A DNA stretch of 64,000 nucleotides, from positions 1-64,000 of the forward strand of contig DATKRG010000386.1 of the NCBI GenBank assembly GCA_035532275.1, given 5' to 3'. Origin of the DNA: UBA9676 sp035532275 (lineage in GTDB: Bacteria; Actinomycetota; Actinomycetes; Streptosporangiales; Streptosporangiaceae). Below the pieces are notes generated by a model. The model had not been told where the DNA came from, did no database searches, and worked only from the letters and a program-made list of their open reading frames with translations. The position numbers were made by a program, and so were the translations under genes. Positions 32,819-40,395 of the stretch are shown here, piece after piece. Position 1 is the first letter of the stretch. Every line of letters starts with the position of its first letter.

Positions 32819-33740
32819 TATCAGCCTGGCGGCACGGGAGCGGCTGCGCGCCGCCCGCGGGTTCATCCTCGACCTGGACGGCACCCTGGTGCTCACCGAC
32901 CGGCGCAACACCGGCTACACGCCCCTGCCCGGCGCGGTGGACCTGACCCACTGGCTGGCGGCCCGTCACGTGCCCTTCGTGACGTTCACCAACGGGACCA
33001 CCAAGACGCCGCATGCTTACGCGCAGGCACTGGCGGAAGCCGGGTTCAGCCTGAACGAGGAGTCGGTGCTGACGCCCGCGGTCAGCGCCGCCGAGATGTT
33101 CGCCCGGCGTGGCTACCGCCGGGTGATGGCGCTGGGCAACGACGGCCTCACCGGGCCACTGCGGGCGGCCGGGATCGAGGTGGTGCCCCCGGTCCGCGGC
33201 CAGGCGGCGGACGCGGTGCTGGCGGGCTGGTACCCCGAGTTCACCCTGGACGACCTGGAGGCCGGCTGTGACGCGGTGTGGCGCGGGGCGGGCCTGTTCA
33301 GCTGCTCGCAGTCGGTGTTCTTCGCCACCGCCGACGGCAAGGCGATTGGCACCTCACGCGCCATCTCGGCGATGATCCGCAGCATCACCGGCTGCCGGGT
33401 GGAGATCGTCGGCAAGCCCTCGCTGCACGCGCTGCGCAGCGCGTGCCGGCGGCTGCGGGTGCGCCCGGCCCAGCTGGCCGTGGTCGGCGACGACCCGGAC
33501 CTGGAGATCCCGATGGCGCACCGGGGCCGGGCGCTGGCCGTCGCGGTCGGCACCGGGATCGGCACTGCCACCAGCTTCGCCAGCGTCCGCGGCGGACGCG
33601 GGCCCCACCTCACACTGACCGGGGTGGACGAACTGCTGGCCCTGTGCCGGGAACTGGCCCAGCCCGGCGGCGGCACCCACCCTTTCCATGATCGTGGTGA
33701 TTTCTCAGTGTTAGGGACTGAGAAATCACGACGATCATGA
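32808..33740 (+). CDS. HAD-superfamily phosphatase, NagD/phosphoglycolate phosphatase-like
   Basis: The 310-residue protein has HAD motif I FILDLDGTLVLTD (about 19-31), motif II VTFTNGTTKTP, motif III EIVGKPS with its lysine, and motif IV VVGDDPDLEI. The C2 cap between them is NagD-like. It should remove phosphate from a small molecule, fitting an operon whose first enzyme adds one. ATG 32808 overlaps the carboxyltransferase stop by 11 bp. The final 20 codons lie inside a strong hairpin (33688-33738), so the natural C-terminus may be a few residues earlier in relatives. Confidence 0.85.
   Translation: MTGDISLAARERLRAARGFILDLDGTLVLTDRRNTGYTPLPGAVDLTHWLAARHVPFVTFTNGTTKTPHAYAQALAEAGFSLNEESVLTPAVSAAEMFARRGYRRVMALGNDGLTGPLRAAGIEVVPPVRGQAADAVLAGWYPEFTLDDLEAGCDAVWRGAGLFSCSQSVFFATADGKAIGTSRAISAMIRSITGCRVEIVGKPSLHALRSACRRLRVRPAQLAVVGDDPDLEIPMAHRGRALAVAVGTGIGTATSFASVRGGRGPHLTLTGVDELLALCRELAQPGGGTHPFHDRGDFSVLGTEKSRRS
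33688..33738. terminator. 21-bp inverted repeat (hairpin) at the operon end
   Basis: Arms 33688-33708 and 33718-33738 pair with one mismatch around a 9-nt loop. The arms (containing GTGATTTCTCAG) are much richer in A/T than the surroundings. It spans the last codons and ends at the stop of the phosphatase gene. No T-run follows, so it may be a Rho-independent-like terminator of actinomycete type or a mobile palindromic element. Confidence 0.6.
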
Positions 33741-33765
33741 AGACCAGCCGGACCCGCTGGCCGGG

Positions 33766-34044
33766 TCAGCTAGCTGGGCCTGCCATCGCCGAGCCGCGCA
33801 GCCGGGCCACGGTGGCTCGAAGCTCGGCCACCTCGCGGGTGAGCTCGGCGACCCGGCGCTCGCCGTCGCCAACGGCCCTGGACTCGGCAAGCTCGCGGAT
33901 GCGCCGGACCTCCCGGTAGAGCGGGTCGAGACCGCGCTCCCCCGCGCTCTGGGGACCCTCCTGCCCGCGGGCCGGCCCACTGGCCGACCCGGCAGCGGCA
34001 ACCGCCGATGAGCCGCAGTAGGGGCAGCGGGCTGTCTCGCTCAC
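33766..34044 (-). CDS. small zinc-finger/coiled-coil protein
   Basis: Ninety-two residues from GTG 34044 (GGAG upstream). It starts with a CPYCG knuckle (residues 7-11), then a Ser/Gly linker and a long amphipathic helix (about 42-85) with heptad leucines and valines, typical of a coiled coil. Only one CxxC is present, so zinc would be bound by a dimer or the motif is decayed. It is antisense to the two flanking operons and convergent with the phosphatase. A similar layout is seen in small FmdB- or DksA-like proteins, but I cannot place it. Confidence 0.5.
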   Translation of the reverse strand: MSETARCPYCGSSAVAAAGSASGPARGQEGPQSAGERGLDPLYREVRRIRELAESRAVGDGERRVAELTREVAELRATVARLRGSAMAGPAS

Positions 34045-34312
34045 AATCGGCTCCGGGGCAGGTCACATCGGGCTCCAGTCCCCGCACGTGACACGCTCGC
34101 GCGGGGTGGGCCGCGCGTGCTGGGACTGATCCGGTTCGGACGTTACGCGCGGCACCTACCAGGGACAATGAGCCGGGCCCCAAATCCCGCCGGCCCGCTT
34201 GTGAGCCGGGGCACAAGCTCGCGGCGCCGGCCTGGCCGATTGTGGCCGGGCACAGACCGCTGCCGAACAACGTTGTGCGCGCCCCCGGTGCGCCGGGCGC
34301 CACCCCGATGCA

Positions 34313-34396
34313 GACTCGTGATAGCCGGGAAAAGAGTGCCCAATACATCGGCACTAGTCGCCGGCAACCGGAATCCAAAGTCCTGAGGCCTGTTCG
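34313..34396 (+). ncRNA. possible structured 5' leader, SAM-riboswitch-like
   Basis: The 360-bp gap before the one-carbon operon holds AAGAGTGCC, a 9-nt loop and GGCACT (a perfect AGTGCC/GGCACT stem), then CGCCGGCAACCGG and AATCC. AAGAG followed by GGCAACC is the order of conserved bases in the SAM-I/SAM-IV riboswitch clan, and the operon encodes MetE-like and MetK proteins. The GAGGGA element of SAM-I is not found and no full fold was computed. This is a suggestion only. Confidence 0.25.
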
Positions 34397-34404
34397 GAGG
34401 CAGT

Positions 34405-34731
34405 GTGGAAACCGACTTCAGGACACCTCCCGCCAAACCAGGAACCCGGTCTGCCAGCCGCCGTCTCGATGACCGGTACGCCGACGTCGGGTGGCTGCTG
34501 ATCACCTGCCCGGACCGGCCCGGCATCGTCGCCGCCGTCTCCAGCTTCCTGTTTGCCAGCGGCGCGAACATCACCGAGTCGCAGCAGTGCTCGACCAATC
34601 CTATTGGTGGCACTTTCTTTCTCCGGGTCGAATTCCACCTGGATGCGCTGGCCGGCCGTTTCGATGATCTGCTGGCTGGTTTTGGCCAGCTGGCCGACAA
34701 ATTCTCCATGCGCTGGAAAATGACCAGATGA
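34405..34731 (+). CDS. stand-alone ACT domain like the N-terminus of PurU
   Basis: The 108-residue protein has LLITCPDRPGIVAAVSSFLF (31-50), GANITESQQ and TFFLRVEF, matching the ACT domain of formyltetrahydrofolate deformylase (PurU), then stops where the 200-residue hydrolase domain should begin. The next gene overlaps by 4 bp (ATGA) and is a different protein, so this is a complete small gene, not a frameshift. In PurU the ACT domain senses glycine/methionine; here it may act as a separate sensor or regulator for the folate operon. GTG 34405 has CGGAGG four bases upstream. Confidence 0.8.
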   Translation: METDFRTPPAKPGTRSASRRLDDRYADVGWLLITCPDRPGIVAAVSSFLFASGANITESQQCSTNPIGGTFFLRVEFHLDALAGRFDDLLAGFGQLADKFSMRWKMTR

Positions 34732-35366
34732 CCACGGGTGGTGACCAGCGCAGCCGGGCCATCGCGGCGGGGCCCCGGCCGGTGCGGCCCCGGCTGGCCG
34801 CCGGGCTGCTGTACCGGATCCAGCACCTGCTGGCCCCCAACGGGTTCTACCGCTGGCTGGCCGGGTGGCTGGAGGCGTCCCGGAGCCGGTACCGGTTCTT
34901 CGCCGCCACCGAGCGCACGGTCAAGAACCAGGTATTCGGCTGCCGGATGTGCGGCCAGTGCACGCTGCCGGTAACCGGCTACTCCTGCCCGATGACCTGC
35001 CCCAAGCAGCTCCGCAACGGGCCATGCGGCGGGGTCGGCAGCGACGGTTCCTGCGAGGTCTACCCGGAGCTGCGGTGCGTCTGGCTGACCGCCTACGAGC
35101 GGGCCGGGCAGCACGGGCGGGTGACCGACCTGACCCTGCTGCAGCGGCCGGTCGACCAGCGCGGCTGGGGCCAGAGCTCGTGGGTCAACTACTGGCAGCA
35201 CCGTGACGACGACCTGTGGACCGCCGACGACGGCCTGGCGCGGGCGCCGGGCATCTGGCGGTCCGACCCGGTGCAACCGGTGCACCCGGAACTTCCGGTG
35301 CACCCGGAACTTCCGGTGCACCCGGGACTTCCGGTGCACCCAGGACTTCCGGCAGGCCGGCGATGA
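34728..35366 (+). CDS. methylenetetrahydrofolate reductase C-terminal domain protein (MTHFR-C)
   Basis: The 212-residue protein is of the PF12225 type. The cysteine motifs are CRMCGQCTLPVTGYSCPMTC (about 82-101) and LRNGPCGGV, which would hold an Fe-S cluster or zinc. Upstream is a basic amphipathic start (RPRLAAGLLYRIQHLL). The C-terminus is four VHPELP-like repeats from an 18-bp DNA repeat. Such proteins partner MetF-type reductases in folate-dependent demethylation and C1 pathways and replace NADH input with another donor. It overlaps both neighbours by 4 bp. Confidence 0.88.
   Translation: MTTGGDQRSRAIAAGPRPVRPRLAAGLLYRIQHLLAPNGFYRWLAGWLEASRSRYRFFAATERTVKNQVFGCRMCGQCTLPVTGYSCPMTCPKQLRNGPCGGVGSDGSCEVYPELRCVWLTAYERAGQHGRVTDLTLLQRPVDQRGWGQSSWVNYWQHRDDDLWTADDGLARAPGIWRSDPVQPVHPELPVHPELPVHPGLPVHPGLPAGRR
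35279..35350. repeat. 18-bp tandem repeat in the MTHFR-C 3' end
   Basis: Four copies of GGTGCACCCGGAACTTCC (35279, 35297, 35315, 35333; the last two vary slightly) encode VHPELP/VHPGLP units. Confidence 0.95.
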
Positions 35367-36349
35367 CCCGCGGGCCAGCGGCCGGACCCGCCGCCAGCAG
35401 CCGTCCCGCCGGGGCCCCGTCGCGGCTGCGCAGCCGGCTGGAGTCGGGGGAGACCACGGTCACCGCCGAGCTCAGCCCGCCCCGCGGAGCCGACCCGGAC
35501 GCGGTCAGGCGCAACCTGGGGCCGCTGCGGGACTGGGTGGACGCGGTCAACATCACCGACGGCCAGAGCGCGCACGTGCGGCTGTCCAACTGGGCGGGCA
35601 GCCTGCTCGCGCTGGCGGCCGGGGTCGAGCCGGTGATGCAGATCACCTGCCGCGACCGCAACCGCATCGCGCTGCAGTCCGACCTGCTGTCCGCCGCCGC
35701 GCTCGGCATCCCCAACGTGGTCGTCATGACCGGCGACCATCCCCGGTTCGGCGACCACCCCGACGCCAAGCCCGTGTTCGACCTCGACAGCGTGCAGCTG
35801 CTGTGGGCGGCCCGCACCATGCGCGACGAGGGGCGGCTGCTGTCCGGCCGGAGGCTGGACCCACCCCCCGGCTGGCTTATCGGCGCGGTCGAGAACCCGT
35901 TCGCCCCGCCGGCCGGCTTCCGGGCCGCCAGGCTCGGCAAGAAGATCGCCGCCGGGGCGGAGTTCGTGCAGACCCAGTTCGTCTTCGACCTGCCCGCCTT
36001 CACCCAATGGATGGCCGGTGTCCGCGACCTCGGGCTGGACCAGCGGTGCAAGATCCTGGCCGGGGTCGGGCCGATCCGCTCGCTGCGGGCACTGGAGCAC
36101 CTGCGCGGCAACGTCCCCGGCATCTCCATCCCGGACGAGGTGGACCGCCGGCTGCGCGGGGTGCCGGCCAGCCAGATGGCAGCCGAAGGACAGGCGGTGT
36201 GCGCGGAGATCATCGCGCAGGTGCTGCAGATCCCCGGCGTCAGCGGGGTGCACGTCATGGCACCGGGGTTCGACCGCGGCATCCCGGAGATCCTCGACCA
36301 GGCCGGCCTCGCGCGGTCGTCCACCGCCGGGGGGCAGCATGCACATTGA
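35363..36349 (+). CDS. methylenetetrahydrofolate reductase family protein
   Basis: MetF-like TIM barrel, 328 residues. TAELSPPRGAD (about 32-42) holds the catalytic Glu, WVDAVNITDGQSAHVR and the MQITCRDRNR loop lie in the flavin/folate site, VVVMTGDHP binds FAD, and GAEFVQTQFVFD and ILAGVGPIRS complete the barrel. It interconverts methylene- and methyl-tetrahydrofolate. ATG 35363 overlaps the MTHFR-C stop. The companion MTHFR-C protein suggests a two-subunit enzyme, possibly working in the oxidising direction during demethylation. Confidence 0.88.
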   Translation: MTRGPAAGPAASSRPAGAPSRLRSRLESGETTVTAELSPPRGADPDAVRRNLGPLRDWVDAVNITDGQSAHVRLSNWAGSLLALAAGVEPVMQITCRDRNRIALQSDLLSAAALGIPNVVVMTGDHPRFGDHPDAKPVFDLDSVQLLWAARTMRDEGRLLSGRRLDPPPGWLIGAVENPFAPPAGFRAARLGKKIAAGAEFVQTQFVFDLPAFTQWMAGVRDLGLDQRCKILAGVGPIRSLRALEHLRGNVPGISIPDEVDRRLRGVPASQMAAEGQAVCAEIIAQVLQIPGVSGVHVMAPGFDRGIPEILDQAGLARSSTAGGQHAH

Positions 36350-37913
36350 CATCCGCCCGGTGGCGCGGCTGCGCGGCCCGGACGCGGTGGATGTGCCAGC
36401 CGCGCTCGCGCCAGTTTTCGCCGCGCTCAGTGCCGCCCCGGTGGACCTGACCCGGCTCCGGCTGGTCTGCGACTGGATCCAGTACCGCAACAACTTCGCC
36501 GAGCCGGTCGCCTGCCGTCCCGTGCTGGCCGAGCACCCTCTGCTGGCCGAGCACCCTCTGCTGGCCAAGCACCCTCTGCTGGCCAAACCCTCCATGCTGG
36601 CCGAGCACCCTGTCCCGGCCGAGCACCCGGTGCCGGCATCCCACGACACGCTGGAGATCGCCATCGACCTGCGCCGCGCGGGCGAGACCGACCTGGCCAC
36701 ACAGGTCAAGGAGGCGCTGGCCGGGCCGGACGTGCTGGGGCCGGGGGCGGACGGCGCCCAGGGGCGGACACTGCTGGAACCCTGGGCGCCCGCCAGCGAG
36801 AGCTGCATCTGGCGGTTCAACACGCTGTACTGGCAGGCCCTGTCGCGGTGGGAGCACGCCACCGGGCGCGAGTACGAGCAGGCGCTGCCCGGCGGCGCGA
36901 GCGACGCCCGCAACACCGAGGCCGTGCGGGAGATGATCCTGGAGCTGTTCCGGGTGTGGGACGAGCTGGACGCCCGGCACGCCCTGCCGCCGGAGCTGTA
37001 TGTGGTGGAACTGGGCGTGGGCAACGGCAGCCAGGCCCGCACCTGGCTGGACGCGTTCGCCGACCTGGACCGCGGCCACGGCCGGGACTACTACCGGCGG
37101 CTGCACTACCTGATGGGCGACTACTCGGCGCACGTCCTGGAGCGCGCCCGGCAGGCGGTGGCGCACCACGGCGACCGGGTCAACGGGCTCGTGCTGGACG
37201 CCACCCGGCCGCTGCTGACGCTCGGGTTCCTGCGGGGCAAGGCGTTCTGCGTGTACATCTCCAACGTCTACGACAACCTGCCGACCGACGAGCTGGCCAG
37301 CATCGGCGGCCGGCCCTACCTGGTGCAGGTCCGCGCCTACCTGCGCGACGAGGACGCGGCCGCGATCGCGGCCCGGCACCGTGTCCCCGACGGCGGGCTG
37401 GCGGCGCTCACCGAGCGGCTGCTCCGGCTGGGACCGGAGCTGCTCGCCGAGGCGGCGCCGGGGACGTTCAGCGACACCGACCACGCGGTGTCGTTCTGGC
37501 GAGAGGTCTGGGCTGCGCTCCGGCTGCAGGAGCGGTACGTCCCGCTGGAGGGACTGGACGCCTACCAGATCTCCCCCACGATGACCGGGGAGATCCTGCG
37601 CCCGCTGCTGGGCAGCGGCGGCGACATCCGGATGCACGCCAGCAACGGGGCGCTGGCCAGCTTCGAGGGCACCCTGCCGCTGCTGCACCCGTTCGGGCGG
37701 CTGCTGTGCCACGACCTTTTCCTCACCGAGCCGGCCCAGTACCACGCCGGCTTCTTCGGGCCGGGCAAGTACGACGGCTCGGTCGTGAACTGGGTCAACG
37801 GCCCGCTGCTCCAGCTCATCGGCAACCGGCGGGGCTTCGACGTGCGGATAACGCCCTTCACCGCCCGGCCGGGCTCCAACGTCAAGACCCTCACTGCCCA
37901 GGTACGGGACTGA
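36339..37913 (+). CDS. PF02636-type (MidA-like) SAM-dependent methyltransferase
   Basis: The 524-residue protein has a Rossmann SAM site YVVELGVGNGSQARTWLD (split from about residue 222) and, further on, FCVYISNVYDNLP, the segment equivalent to the SNELxDALP region of the MidA/NDUFAF7 methyltransferase family. Family members methylate arginines or small molecules. The N-terminal 100 residues carry an insert of about six LAEHPL repeats from an 18-bp DNA repeat. ATG 36339 overlaps the MTHFR stop by 11 bp. Set between a folate reductase, a methionine synthase and SAM synthetase, it is a plausible user of the SAM made here. The acceptor is unknown. Confidence 0.72.
   Translation: MHIDIRPVARLRGPDAVDVPAALAPVFAALSAAPVDLTRLRLVCDWIQYRNNFAEPVACRPVLAEHPLLAEHPLLAKHPLLAKPSMLAEHPVPAEHPVPASHDTLEIAIDLRRAGETDLATQVKEALAGPDVLGPGADGAQGRTLLEPWAPASESCIWRFNTLYWQALSRWEHATGREYEQALPGGASDARNTEAVREMILELFRVWDELDARHALPPELYVVELGVGNGSQARTWLDAFADLDRGHGRDYYRRLHYLMGDYSAHVLERARQAVAHHGDRVNGLVLDATRPLLTLGFLRGKAFCVYISNVYDNLPTDELASIGGRPYLVQVRAYLRDEDAAAIAARHRVPDGGLAALTERLLRLGPELLAEAAPGTFSDTDHAVSFWREVWAALRLQERYVPLEGLDAYQISPTMTGEILRPLLGSGGDIRMHASNGALASFEGTLPLLHPFGRLLCHDLFLTEPAQYHAGFFGPGKYDGSVVNWVNGPLLQLIGNRRGFDVRITPFTARPGSNVKTLTAQVRD
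36525..36640. repeat. 18-bp tandem repeat inside the MidA-like gene
   Basis: About six copies of CTGGCCGAGCACCCTCTG with point differences encode LAEHPL, LAKHPL and PAEHPV units near the N-terminus. Confidence 0.9.
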
Positions 37914-37915
37914 AC

Positions 37916-39151
37916 ATGACGGGACGCACCTCCTCCGCGCGAGGCAAGGGCCGGGCGGGCCGGGCCGGGCTGCTGCCCACCACGGTCGTCGGCTCCTACC
38001 CGGTCCCGGAGTGGCTGGAGCGGCTGAAGACCGACTACTACCAGCGCCGGATCAGCGCCCAGCACCTCAACGAGATCCACGAGGTCGCCATCAAGGCGGC
38101 GCTCAAGGACCAGGAGCTCACCGGGCTCGACATCGTCTCCGACGGCGAGCTGCGCCGCGACAACGACATCGACTACCTGCTCACCCGCATTCCCGGCGTG
38201 GAGATCCCGCACCGGGCCAAGACCGACTACTACGACTACTACGACGCGGCGGTCAGCCGGCCCTTGCCGGATCCGGCCGGCGAGGGCGTGGGTCTCGGCC
38301 TGGCCGCCGACTACGCGTTCACCCGGGAGCAGACCCAGTGGCCGATCAAGTTCTCCTTCACCGGCCCGTTCTCGCTGTCCCGCCGCATCCGCAACAGCGC
38401 CTATGACGACCCGGCCGGCCTGGTGCGAGCCCTGGCCGGCTGGCTCAACGCCGAGGCACGGGCGCTGGCCGCAGCCGGCGCCGATCTGCTGCAGATCGAC
38501 GAGCCGTTCCTGGCCGGCTATCCCGAAGCGGTGGACCTGGCAATCGAGGCGGTCAACATCGTCACCGAGGGCGTGGACGCCACCTGGGCGCTGCACGTGT
38601 GCTACGGGAACCGCTACGCCAGGCCGCTGTGGGAAGGGCACTACGACTTCCTGTTCCCCGCGGTCCTGGCCGCCCGCATCGACCAGCTGGTGCTCGAGTT
38701 CGCCCGCAAGGGCCCCGGCGACCTTCGGCTGTTCCGCGAGTTCGGCTGGGACCGCGGGGTGGGTCTGGGGGCGATCGACGTGAAGTCCACCGAGGTGGAG
38801 ACACCGGATCTGGTCGCCGCCCGGATCCGGCGGGCGCTGGACGCGGTGCCGGCCGAGCGGCTGATGATCAACCCCGATTGCGGCCTGCGCCATCTGCCCG
38901 CCGACGTGGCACGTGCGAAACTGCGGGCGATGGTTGCCGGGGCCGCGCAGGTGCGCCGGGAGCTACGCGACGCTGAGGGGCGGGGTGCCGAGGGGCGGGG
39001 TGCTGAGGGGCGGGCTACAGACAAGCGCGATGCTGACAGGCGCGATGCTGACAGGCGCGATGCTGGCGAGCTCGACGCGAATGGATCAGCCGCGGCGGCC
39101 GGGCGGCCGGCCCCGCGGTCACTACGGAACAAGGCAGGAACGAGGCAATGA
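37916..39151 (+). CDS. core MetE-type methionine synthase (cobalamin-independent)
   Basis: The 411-residue protein corresponds to the C-terminal catalytic barrel of MetE only; full MetE is about 750. TTVVGSYPVPEWL opens the barrel. All zinc ligands are present: H227 and C229 (ALHVCYGN), E261 (VLEFARKG) and C322 (NPDCGLRH). IDEPFL matches the methionine/homocysteine site. The last 60 residues are Arg/Asp/Glu-rich 5-residue repeats. Core MetE proteins lack the folate-holding N-terminal half and are thought to take methyl from other carriers. ATG 37916 follows the preceding stop by two bases and the stop overlaps metK by 4 bp. Confidence 0.85.
   Translation: MTGRTSSARGKGRAGRAGLLPTTVVGSYPVPEWLERLKTDYYQRRISAQHLNEIHEVAIKAALKDQELTGLDIVSDGELRRDNDIDYLLTRIPGVEIPHRAKTDYYDYYDAAVSRPLPDPAGEGVGLGLAADYAFTREQTQWPIKFSFTGPFSLSRRIRNSAYDDPAGLVRALAGWLNAEARALAAAGADLLQIDEPFLAGYPEAVDLAIEAVNIVTEGVDATWALHVCYGNRYARPLWEGHYDFLFPAVLAARIDQLVLEFARKGPGDLRLFREFGWDRGVGLGAIDVKSTEVETPDLVAARIRRALDAVPAERLMINPDCGLRHLPADVARAKLRAMVAGAAQVRRELRDAEGRGAEGRGAEGRATDKRDADRRDADRRDAGELDANGSAAAAGRPAPRSLRNKAGTRQ
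38973..39065. repeat. 15-bp tandem repeats in the core-MetE 3' end
   Basis: Two related sets, GAGGGGCGGGGTGCT and GACAGGCGCGATGCT (2-3 copies each), encode EGRGA and DRRDA units in the C-terminal tail. Confidence 0.85.
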
Positions 39152-40362
39152 GCACCTGGGACGCGGACGGCTTTGTCTTCACCTCGGAATCGGTGACTGG
39201 CGGGCATCCGGACAAGATGGCTGACCAGATCTCCGACACCATCCTGGACGCGGCGCTCGAGCAGGATCCCGGGTCGCGGGTGGCGGTCGAGACGCTGCTG
39301 ACGACCGGCCTGATCGTGATCGCGGGCGAGCTGACCACCAAAGCCGTGCTCGACTACGCGGGCCTGGCCCGCGACTGCGTGCGCGACATCGGGTACGTGG
39401 GCGGCGAGTTCGGGTTCGACGCCGACGCGGTCGGCGTACTGGTCGCCCTGGACAAGCAGTCACCCGATATCGCCCGCGGCGTGGACGCCTCCCGGGAGGC
39501 GCGGATCAGCCAGCACGACGACCCCTACGACCAGGCGGGTGCCGGCGACCAGGGGATGATGTTCGGTTACGCCACCAACGAGACCCCCGAACTCATGCCA
39601 ATGCCGATCACGCTGGCGCACCGGCTCGCCCGGCGGCTGACCGAGGTCCGCAACAGCGGCCTCATGCCGTACCTGCGCCCTGACGGCAAGACCCAGGTGA
39701 CCGTCCGCTACGACGGCGACGGGCGGCCGGTCGCGGTGGAGAAGGTGCTCATCTCCTCCCAGCACGCCGAGGGCGCGGAGGACAAGCTGCCCGACGCGCT
39801 GTGGGAGCACGTGGTCACCCCGGTGCTGCCCGCCGAGCTGTACGACCCGGCGGGCCTGCGGGAGAACTTCTACGTCAACCCGACCGGCCGGTTCGTCATC
39901 GGCGGGCCGGTAGGGGACGCGGGAGTGACCGGCCGCAAGATCATCGTGGACACCTACGGGGGCTTCGCCCGGCACGGCGGCGGCGCGTTCTCCGGCAAGG
40001 ACCCGTCCAAGGTGGACCGCTGTGCCGCCTACGCCGCCCGCTACGTGGCCAAGAACATCGTGGCCGCCGGGCTGGCCGACCGGGCCGAGGTCCAGGTCGC
40101 CTACGCGATCGGGGTGGCCAGGCCGTTCTCGCTGCTGGTGGACACGTTCGGCACCGAGAAGATCAAGCGGGCCGGCATCCTCGACCTGGTGCAGGAGAAC
40201 TTCGACCTGCGCCCGGCCGCGATCTGCGACCACCTCGACCTGCGCCGGCCCCGCTACCGCGCCACCGCCGCCTACGGCCATTTCGGGCGCAGCGAACCCG
40301 AGTTCACCTGGGAGCGCACGGACAAGGCGGAGACGCTGCGCCGTCAGGCCGGGCTGGGGTAG
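39148..40362 (+). CDS. metK: S-adenosylmethionine synthetase
   Basis: The 404-residue enzyme makes SAM from methionine and ATP. It has FTSESVTGGHPDKMADQISD near the start, GAGDQGMMFGYATNETPEL (ATP loop, about 131-149), the P-loop-like GGGAFSGKDPSKVDR and a C-terminal AYGHFGR. VTGGHPDK replaces the more usual VTEGHPDK, a small oddity at a metal/ATP residue position. Because most actinomycetes already have a housekeeping metK, this operon copy is likely dedicated to the pathway here. ATG 39148 overlaps the MetE-like stop. Confidence 0.93.
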   Translation: MSTWDADGFVFTSESVTGGHPDKMADQISDTILDAALEQDPGSRVAVETLLTTGLIVIAGELTTKAVLDYAGLARDCVRDIGYVGGEFGFDADAVGVLVALDKQSPDIARGVDASREARISQHDDPYDQAGAGDQGMMFGYATNETPELMPMPITLAHRLARRLTEVRNSGLMPYLRPDGKTQVTVRYDGDGRPVAVEKVLISSQHAEGAEDKLPDALWEHVVTPVLPAELYDPAGLRENFYVNPTGRFVIGGPVGDAGVTGRKIIVDTYGGFARHGGGAFSGKDPSKVDRCAAYAARYVAKNIVAAGLADRAEVQVAYAIGVARPFSLLVDTFGTEKIKRAGILDLVQENFDLRPAAICDHLDLRRPRYRATAAYGHFGRSEPEFTWERTDKAETLRRQAGLG

Positions 40363-40395
40363 GCCGGCTGCCCGGCCGGCTGGGGTAGGCCGGCT
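40350..40395. terminator. possible convergent terminator hairpin
   Basis: GCCGGCT and AGGCCGGCT segments repeat in inverted and direct form between the metK stop and the ALDH stop. They could form a GC-rich stem serving both genes. No T-run. Confidence 0.3.

Noticed and set aside
34117..34386. Plus-strand 89-residue ORF in the leader of the methyl-transfer operon
   Set aside because: No domain, Arg/Pro-rich, and it lies across the likely untranslated leader.
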